Origin: Pomphorhynchus laevis
Taxonomy: Eukaryota; Acanthocephala; Palaeacanthocephala; Echinorhynchida; Pomphorhynchidae
Reading direction: 5' to 3'
Assembly: GCA_012934845.2 (NCBI GenBank)
Contig: WNNJ02002347.1
Span: 62,001-126,000 of the forward strand
Length of the DNA: 64,000 bases
The notes beneath the pieces were generated by a model. It saw only the letters and a program-made list of their open reading frames with translations, was not told the origin of the DNA and made no database searches. Of the stretch, positions 56,470 through 64,000 are shown piece by piece (position 1 is the stretch's first letter; every line of letters starts with the position of its first letter). The translations under genes and the position numbers were made by a program.

Positions 56470-58400
56470 AATAATGTCGCTTAAGAAATCTTAGTCTTTG
56501 CTTTGGGGGACGTCCTCTAGAAATAGAGATAGGTCCCGATATTGCCCAGGTACACTATAAGATCACATGGGTACACCCTCTCAATTACAGATGTTAGGCC
56601 TGTTTCAGAGCCCATCTAGCTATCTTCAAGACCATCTTGAGCCTGTTTAAGTCTGATCCGACGGTCCATCTTACCATAATAGTAAACCGCAGGTATTTTA
56701 TTCGATATAAGAAGACTGAAAGTGGTTGATTATTCATAATGAAAAAACGATGAGATTGGGTAGAACTGACGTGCATCAGGGTCATCTTGGTGAAATAATC
56801 GCTTAGTGTACAGCAGTATCTCCACCCTGCTAACAATTCTCGCATGCACCCAGAGGCTCTGAGAGAAAATATAATCAAATGAATAAAGATGCCGTCGAAT
56901 GCAGCAGAAAAGTCAATAAATACTGATACAGCAAGCTGATGACTGTTTTATTGACAAAACTAGTGCTCTTCACCGATAGCTGAATAGACTGAGCAACTTT
57001 TCGCGAAACCATGAAAACCTGGTGAAATTAAATTGCGTCTACTTAAACGGTCGGGGATTTTTCGCGCAAGCGATTTTTTATAAATGAATATGAGAGAATT
57101 TTGAATCGAGATGGGATGCTGGACTTTAGGACATGATACTAGATTACTTTTTGATAAAAACAACAGTCTACTGACGTTAATTCTAGCAATATCGAATGGT
57201 GTGGCTAATAGCGTTGTGATGGTGACCTCCTTTTCTGATTGTCACTCAAAAGCTGGCAGATGCGAGTGGAGAATGGTACATGAGTGTTTGAGGTTCCTAG
57301 AGGCTGACCTTAGGAGCTCATGATATTCGTGACGAAGAGGTCCTTACTCCTAAAACCCACCCAGGTAGAAATTGGTTTGGGAGAAGACGTAGCTTCATAA
57401 TTGTATAGGGATAGTGACACCTCCAAAACTTTATCAAGACCCATGTTACCAATCTAACCTGCTGCCTTCTCCCTCCAGCCAACAATCTTCTCTTTCTTAA
57501 AAATCTCCCAAAAATAAGACTGAGAAGGGCTAACGTGAGCAATACTCGCCCTATTCCTACTCAGTTAGAGCCTATATCTAGAACTCCAGTATTCGTTCGA
57601 GAGAGCCTGTCTGAAGGAGACAGAGAGATTGGAAAGTTGTAAATTTTTTGCTATGATCTTGAGTCTAGTCGGAGTGTGATTGAAAATGCAGCCTTTAAAG
57701 TTAGTCTAAAGGATCCCGGTAAGGATCCTACCATTTTGCGAGAAGTGGTAGGAATTAAATCGGAACAAACTCTTATTTTTACAACATGACGGAGTCCGAT
57801 AGCTGCATGGAAGATAGCCACTTTGATTGGATCAAAGTGGAATCTTTTCTTTAGCAACGTATCATCATCCAGCTGCCAACAAAGTAGGTAATGCGTTGTA
57901 GACAGTTGCTGGCTCGAGTATATAATATGGACGGGCTGCTATTTATCATGCAACAGTAAAATGTCGAGGAGTGAGTTTGTTGATTGCAATGAAAGGTGAG
58001 GAACGGGTGTATATGTATATGATATTCGTTATTAGCTTTGCGGAGTGTGGATTTAATCCAACGACCAGTTATATCGTTGAAATCACCTAGTAGCATGTCA
58101 TAGCCGCTACCTAATAAATGATCCAGAACGTCATGATTCTTGTAAATATCTTCTGGTCCAATATAGATATTGGTTATTCTGATGCGTTTACCGTCCTTAC
58201 ATTAAAAGAACTTAAGAAGAGGAATATAGATGGGTTATGTACGGAATAGTTATAAATCGAGTAATGTTATGAGGTTATCGGATATATTTAGCCTAATGAA
58301 GGACTAAATATAACTGCATCTCGACCAGATAAAGGACGAAGAGCAGAAACACATTCCGAATTCCATTAAAGGATATTCAGTGAAAACGGATCTTGACTAC
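56470..58400 (-). mobile_element. Decayed I/R1-like LINE
   Basis: Minus strand relic of the 17.1-20.9 kb family: RT C-terminal part (56470-56880), RT middle (57163-56960: PISIQNSLIFIYKKSLARK), RT N-terminal linker (57857-57318: KRFHFDPIKVAIFHAAI), and the endonuclease end (58096-57851: LLGDFNDITGRWIKSTLRKA) up to about 58400. Roughly ten breaks; the YADD region is deleted (sequence jumps near 56740). Confidence 0.8.
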
Positions 58401-59452
58401 TTCCATTTGTTGGCTTACATGTGGGAGGGCCATACGGACTGTCCCTCCCATATAGGGACAGACCGACTTAGTATATTGGTCAATAAACTGCAAATATAAA
58501 GGCACGCAAACTGAGTCACATTGAAAGCGATAAATCCAAATTTAATACTAATTACTTTCTCCTCGAATGTGGCGACTAATTTAAATTACATTTAGACATC
58601 ATTAGTGGCATACATTTAATTCAGCACATTCACATGCAAACATATTTTAAAGGTATTATCTCTTTCATCCCCTCTAAGCTTTTCAGCAAATTATCTAGTA
58701 TAAAAAACGTTCACAGATAATACTGTAAAATTACAAATATAACTTTCACCTGAAAGGGTCTTTTCTAACATTGAACTTACTAATATTGACTTACTGCATG
58801 AACTATGTAATTTACCTCGGAACGCCGCTTCACATCCAAATTATATTCTCCAATACTTATAAACTATTAGCCACATAATATAAGATTTGTTTGAGATCTA
58901 GTTTGAGACATTTATTATATACAGGGCACCTATCACCCGATTGAACTAACTAATATCGGACATTAGGTCATATATGGCTGATATCGACTGTCATTTCTTA
59001 GTTATAGTGTGACTCAATTAAGATAGAAGATACTACTCAAATATCATATTAAAACAGACTTTTTCAAAGTATTAAACCGCCCACGTCTTCACTTCTTTGC
59101 TAATTGCATTACGGGATATCTAGTCGGCTGTATATGGTAGAGTTAAGTTAAATATGTAAAGTAAACTCAAATTTATACATATTAGTTATCGCATATTATT
59201 TAATAGTCAATTTATAAAAATTTACTTTTTTATTCTTTTAAATTTAACTTAATATATATAAATAATATAACATCTTATATAATTAGTTATTATTTAATAA
59301 TATTTATTATTTATAATATTTAATATAAAAATAAAGTTTTTATTAAAAAATAATCAAAATAATTATTCTATAATTAAATATTTAATTTTTTATTTTTTAT
59401 TTAGCATTATTTACCCAATTAGCTGATCTGATTAGTGAAAAGACAAATCGTT
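58400..59452. other. AT-rich region with a small palindrome, no gene recognised
   Basis: 58421-58465 contains two overlapping 8-bp-stem hairpins (TGGGAGGG/CCCTCCCA and CTGTCCCT/AGGGACAG). The remainder is AT-rich without recognisable content. Confidence 0.4.
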
Positions 59453-60010
59453 ATATTTCACAATTGTCATACTATACATGTAGGGTGTGCATGGATGAAA
59501 GCGGACAAAACATGATTCTGCCGTTACCCACAAATATAGATATCATCGGCTTACTGGCAGAAAGCTTCGTCGATCGCTGATCTTGACGGTTGTTTATATT
59601 TTTATATATGAAATTAATTTAACACCAAAGGTGACTGCGATTTCACAATTGTCATACTATACATGTAGGGTGTGCATGGATGACAGCGGACAAAACATGA
59701 TTCTGCCGTTACCCACAAATATAGATATCATCGGCTCACCGGCAGAAAGCTTCGGCGATCGCTGATCTTGACGGTTGTTTATATTTTTATATATGAAATT
59801 AATTTAACACCAAAGGTGACTGCGATTTCACAATTGTCATACTATACATGTAGGGTTGCATGGATGAAAGCGGACAAAACATGATTCTGCCGTTACCCAC
59901 AAATATAGATATCATCGGCTCACCGGCAGAAAGCTTCGGCGATCGCTGATCTTGACGGTTGTTTATTTTTTATATATGAAATTAATTTAACACCAAAGGT
60001 GACTGCGAAC
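59453..60010 (+). repeat. Three-unit tandem repeat, about 186 bp per unit
   Basis: Units start near 59455, 59640 and 59826 and differ at only a few bases. Each contains the frame SQLSYYTCRVCMDDSGQNM followed by PLPTNIDIIG and a stop; the middle unit is open from 59583 to 59765. CRVCMDDSG is reminiscent of a zinc-finger start (for example ZAD) but this is weak. Confidence 0.8.
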
Positions 60011-60322
60011 ATAAATATATAAACATGAATGACGTGTATCAATTCCAAAACATTTTAATTTTACTTTTTATTTTGAATTAATGGAGTTACTGAAATTTAT
60101 ATTTTTAGTATCAAAAAATAAAAAATAATGTTTAACTTCTATATTTCGATGATACCTACTACTATCATTTTTAGGAACAAATGTATCGTTCAGTTTTTTT
60201 AATAACCCAACTTACAAAGAGCGAATTTATTGACTGTAAAAATGGATGGCAAAGAATATTTATACAGTTAGTTTGTATGAACTTAGCAGTATATACTGAC
60301 TTAACTGGACAGGTCTCTTCAG

Positions 60323-60437
60323 ATGCTGCTGGATAACATGTTTAATGTGTTGTCTAATTCAACTAAACTAAATGGCAACATTGAAAAAGCAATGACTTTA
60401 CAGAAGCTGTATGTACTCAACTATATTGGAAACATAC
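60323..60437 (+). CDS. Possible internal exon of an unknown host gene
   Basis: 115-bp open stretch between a TCTCTTCAG acceptor-like sequence (ending 60322) and a GTAAGT donor (60438). It reads MLLDNMFNVLSNSTKLNG and NIEKAMTLQKLYVLNYIG. The composition is protein-like and non-repetitive, unlike the flanks. It is not recognised; the neighbouring exons were not found, and it may also be a relic. Confidence 0.25.
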
Positions 60438-61425
60438 GTAAGTGCTAAAGATCATAATTTTAGATAATTTTAATGCAAAAATATAGGTTGTAAATCTTTA
60501 TAAGTAATACGACCAACAAATGTATTTCGTCAATTTAAACGATAATTATAATTGTAATATCACAGTTGTGTATGTAACACAATGCAAATATCGAGTTCAA
60601 TATGTGGGAAAAACTTATCGAACGTTAAAAACTAGGTTTAGGCAACACATAATAGTCAAAGCACGACAGTCAAACTATATTTCATATATATGAGATTATT
60701 TGGACATGATATTAAAAACTACATTATTTATTTTATAACATATTAGTGAGTAAAATAAACCAATATTAAATCAATAACTATTAGAAAGATAGATTTTTGA
60801 ATTAAAACTCTTAATTCAATGTGATCATTAAGATGGAATGAAGTGGTACAAGGAATGGTCGGAAGTAGTATAGTAAATAATAAACAACTATATTTTAATA
60901 ATCCGGTTAGACACAATCCAAGATGTCATGGCGATAAAAGGAATAAGAAAAATAGTTAAATATAAAAAGACGTATATATGAGCAATTAGAAATACTATTA
61001 TGATAGGTTAAGTTATATACTAGACAGTTATCGTAATGTAAAATACTATAATCGAACAATAAATGTTAATAATAACAATAAAAAACATACACTGACCATA
61101 ATATTCATTAATAAATGTATAGATAACATAAATATAGGTATTCTTTTAAATAATTCTAAAAGTAAAGAAATTAAAAGAACCAATTTAAGTAAATATATTC
61201 CTTAAATAAGATATAATTCGATACTGCCATTAGGACAGAAAATTTGTAATTATAATAAAAAATTAAAAGAGATATGTAACGATGATATTAGAAACATTCT
61301 AGAAATAAAATGCAATTATGCATACTTAAAGTGCTACATTAAAATGCTAATAAATAACAAAAGTTTAAAAATATCTAAGATAAAAATAGGAAAAAATTAT
61401 CTATTTGATGAAATAACAGAAAATT

Positions 61426-61712
61426 TAAATAACAAACAATTATAAAAGTGCAGATGAAATGAATAAAGATATGTATCTTGAACTGACTCAGTTAAAATAA
61501 AACTGTATTTTAATAACAAAGTGAATAACAAACAATTATAAAAGTGCAGATGAAATGAATAAAGATATGTATCTTGAACTGACTCAGTTAAAATAAAACT
61601 GTATTTTAATAACAAAGTGAATAACAAACAATTATAAAAGTGCAGATGAAATGAATAAAGATATGTATCTTGAACTGACTCAGTTAAAATAAAACTGTAT
61701 TTTAACAATCAT
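61426..61712. repeat. Three-copy 97-bp tandem repeat
   Basis: Units begin near 61427, 61524 and 61620 and are nearly identical. Inside the Naiad-like relic; a recent local duplication. Confidence 0.85.
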
Positions 61713-62019
61713 AGTTATCTGTCAATAATTCATTCTTCATTTGTAAAAATCTTTATTACGAAAGTTTATGAAATATCTTAATTATAGTAACCTAAATGTG
61801 AATACATAATTTAAACGTAGTGATGTAAGTTTAGAAACAATAATTAGAAACCACTTTTCTAGATTAAATGAGTATAACGATAAAATCAAAAAAAAATATA
61901 CTATACCTATATTATGTTGGAGTCCAAAATAAAATAAAATCCTAATAAAATTTAGGTTCATGTGCATTGTTTAAATCTACGTTAAAATCTCTATCAGTCT
62001 ATATGAATAATTCAGATCA

Positions 62020-62215
62020 TTTAGCTGAGTCTACTTATTTTGTACTATAAAAAATTAAAATGAATAAAAAAATTATATATCTTAATTATAAAAAAGTCAT
62101 AATTTAGAATGTTTATGAATTGATAAAAATTAAATTTTTATGAATTTTTACTAATAGATAATAATATGCCATGCATTAGAATGAAGATTAATGGTCATCA
62201 GTAGGAACTTGACTT
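62020..62215 (-). repeat. Naiad-like 3' tail fragment, opposite strand
   Basis: Diverged copy of 63593-63835 (TTAGCTGAGTCTAC ... GGTCATCAGTAGGAAC) sitting inside the plus-strand Naiad-like relic. Confidence 0.65.
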
Positions 62216-62736
62216 TTAAAATATTTAAACAAATTAAAACACATTTTAAAAATATTCTTAGGTAAATGAAATTATTATTCTACAAATATAATTTTGAGAA
62301 CACGAAAAGTAGCATTGAAAATAATAAAGAGTTGCAATATCAATATGCTCTATACAAATCTAGATTTAACCGATATAAATGATGTTAAAAAATTTTTTCT
62401 AATCATTTTAGCTGGAAATAGATGTACATAAGTTATTATACATAAGTTGAAGCAAGTTAATAAGTCAACAAGTTAATGAGTTATTGCAACATTAAGTTAG
62501 TACATAAGTTATAATAATTACAAGACCTATTTAACAAAAATTGAGCCTTAAAATAAATACATAAATGTTAAGCTGGCAAATTTGTACAAAACTGTAAAAA
62601 ATAAATCTTAGCTGTATAAAATATGAAATATATGTTTAGATATATCGAGAGCATATATTTTTGTTTAACACTAATATTTTTTATTCAATAAGTGAACAAA
62701 TTTACCCAGTAAGTTTAATTCTTAATAAAACTAATA

Positions 62737-63512
62737 TTTTGTTGAGATATTTCCGGACCTCTTCGACTAACTTGTATTTTAGCTGGCTTCTACATAATAG
62801 CGTCAGCTATCAGGTCGCATTACGACAGAAAGCATGCTGTCCAGACAACTCCACAGGGCGGGACAGCATTCTTTCTGTCAAAATGCGACCTGATAGCTGA
62901 AGCTATTATGTAGCCAGCTAAAATACAAGTTAGTCGAAGAGGTCCGGAAATATCTCAACAAAATGAAATTCAACCGACTACCAACAAGACGATTTCAATG
63001 ACTCATTTCAATCTGATGGAGGACCATTATGTTTATTGTCAATATAGTGCATGCTGAAGGACGAAACAACGATGATACAGGGACGTCCACTGATGAGTCC
63101 CGCCCTGTGGAGTTGTCTGGACAGCATGCTTTATGTCGTAATGCGACCTGATAGCTGAAGCTATTATGTAGAAGCCAGCTAAAATACAAGTTAGTCGAAA
63201 ATGTTCGGAAATATCTCATTAACATGAAATTCAACCGACTACCAACAAGACGATTTCAATGCATCATTTCAACCTAATGGAGGACCACCATGTTTATTGT
63301 CAATATAGTGCATGCTGAGGGACGAAACAACGATGATACAGGGACGTCCGCTAATGAGTCCCGCCCTGTGGAGTAGTCTGGACAACATTCTTACTGTCGT
63401 AATGCGACCTGATAGCTGAAGCTATTATGTAGCCAGCTTAAATACAAGTTAGTCGAAGAGGTCCAGAAATATCTCAACAAAATGAAATTCAACCGACTAC
63501 CAACAAGACATT
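62737..63512. repeat. Foldback plus 261-bp tandem repeat
   Basis: 62737-62964 is an inverted repeat with arms of about 105 bp. Its right arm is also the start of a 261-bp unit repeated in direct orientation (starts near 62903, 63164 and 63425, the last partial). Each full unit holds GGGACGAAAC and, 26 bp later, CTGATGAGTCCC (or CTAATGAGTCCC). No coding content. Confidence 0.8.
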
Positions 63513-63592
63513 TTTAGGCTGTACATTATGTATAATTATTAGGCTTAACACCATCATTATACTTGGATAAAACTAATTTTGTTTATAAATTG

Positions 63593-64000
63593 AATCAGCT
63601 AACTGAGTCTACGTATTTAATATAATTATAAAATAAACAAAACATAATAATGCTAAATCAAAATTTAATAATTAAATAATAAAATTAATAATTGTTTTTA
63701 GATTTTCAATAATTTAAATCAAGTTAAAAAAAATGAAATTTAAAATAAACGTCATTTTTATGAATTGACTAATAAATAACAGACGTTGTATCAGAATAAG
63801 AATTAGAGGTCATCAGGAGGAACTGCTATGCTATCAGGTTTCGGCCCCTAACTCCTCTACCCAACATAGCAGCGGGGCCAAATACATGCTAATGATGTAT
63901 TTCCTCTGAAATAACTATCTAGTATCTTATTCTAATACAAAGTATATTATTTATTATCCATCCATAAAAATTTGCTACTTAAGAGTTTAAATTTATTCTT
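63593..64000 (-). mobile_element. Naiad-like element, 3' end, runs off the window
   Basis: Nearly identical to 25290-25700, including the pseudoknot blocks (63823-63902) and the last codons of the RT (LLSSKFLWMDNK, 63963-64000). The rest lies beyond the window. Such high identity between two copies suggests recent activity of this family. Confidence 0.85.

Larger units (their letters stand above)
60525..62736 (+). mobile_element. Decayed Naiad-type Penelope-like element, GIY-YIG domain first
   Basis: Plus strand. 60560-60650 reads VVYVTQCKYRVQYVGKT and RTLKTRFRQHI, a GIY-YIG nuclease start (Y..V..C...YVGKT...L..R...H); 60780-60830 gives LLERQIFELKLLIQ. Further right come DDIRNILEIKCNY (61290), IPILCWSPK and IKFRFM (61900-61960), and FYSISEQIYPVSLILNKTN (62675-62735), a late RT motif. 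The nuclease therefore lies upstream of RT, opposite to most Penelope-like elements. It is interrupted by a 97-bp tandem repeat and a minus-strand tail fragment. Confidence 0.65.

Noticed and set aside
61397-61708. 103-codon minus-strand ORF of three repeats
   Set aside because: It only reflects the 97-bp tandem repeat; no sign of selection or domain.
1-64000. CRISPR array, tRNA genes, operons
   Set aside because: No spaced direct repeats of CRISPR type and no cloverleaf noticed by eye; the window is eukaryotic. A tRNA scan was not possible here.

Overview
This is a metazoan nuclear window, almost certainly from an invertebrate. It is transposon-dense, mostly AT-rich, and contains no complete ordinary host gene that I can recognise. 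Nearly all coding potential is reverse transcriptase, endonuclease or ORF1 sequence from several LINE lineages (CR1-like, two L2-like families I call L2-A and L2-B, I/R1-like, RTE-like, and a lineage ending in a restriction-like endonuclease, RLE). There are also Penelope-like elements of the permuted (Naiad-like) kind, one broken LTR-element relic, foldback/MITE-like palindromes and AT satellites. CR1/L2-type LINEs with mitochondrial-type DNA point to an animal; I cannot name the species. The element family names rest on remembered motifs, not on searches.

Layout. 0-2.3 kb: decayed RTE-like LINE. 2.37-3.94 kb: nuclear copy of mitochondrial DNA (16S rRNA on the minus strand, cytochrome b on the plus strand) with a perfect 192-bp repeat at both ends. 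4.0-7.2 kb: RLE-type element with an unbroken 1006-codon ORF. 7.3-11.8 kb (minus): two-ORF CR1-like LINE with both ORFs open. 11.8-17.1 kb: L2, RTE and unassigned relics. 17.2-20.9 kb (minus): I/R1-like LINE, nearly whole. 21-35 kb: a nest of L2-A and L2-B copies in both orientations, cut by a Naiad-like insertion (25.3-26.3 kb) and by a 1.1-kb insertion (30.2-31.4 kb) with a 32-bp target duplication. 35-39 kb: minisatellite, RLE relics, a 114-bp-arm perfect hairpin. 39-46.4 kb: CR1-like relics and an LTR pol fossil. 46.4-50.6 kb: almost complete L2-A inserted in a CR1-like copy. 51-64 kb: very AT-rich, with Naiad-like relics, foldbacks, satellites, two I-like relics in opposite orientation, a three-unit 186-bp tandem repeat and one possible host exon.

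Functionally the window looks like a LINE graveyard that still holds two elements that look intact (RLE 4161-7181; CR1-like 7328-11514). Recurring themes are short tandem arrays just upstream of ORF1 in four LINE lineages, ribozyme-like or pseudoknotted strings in the Naiad-like tails and foldbacks, and many short perfect snap-back palindromes at junctions.
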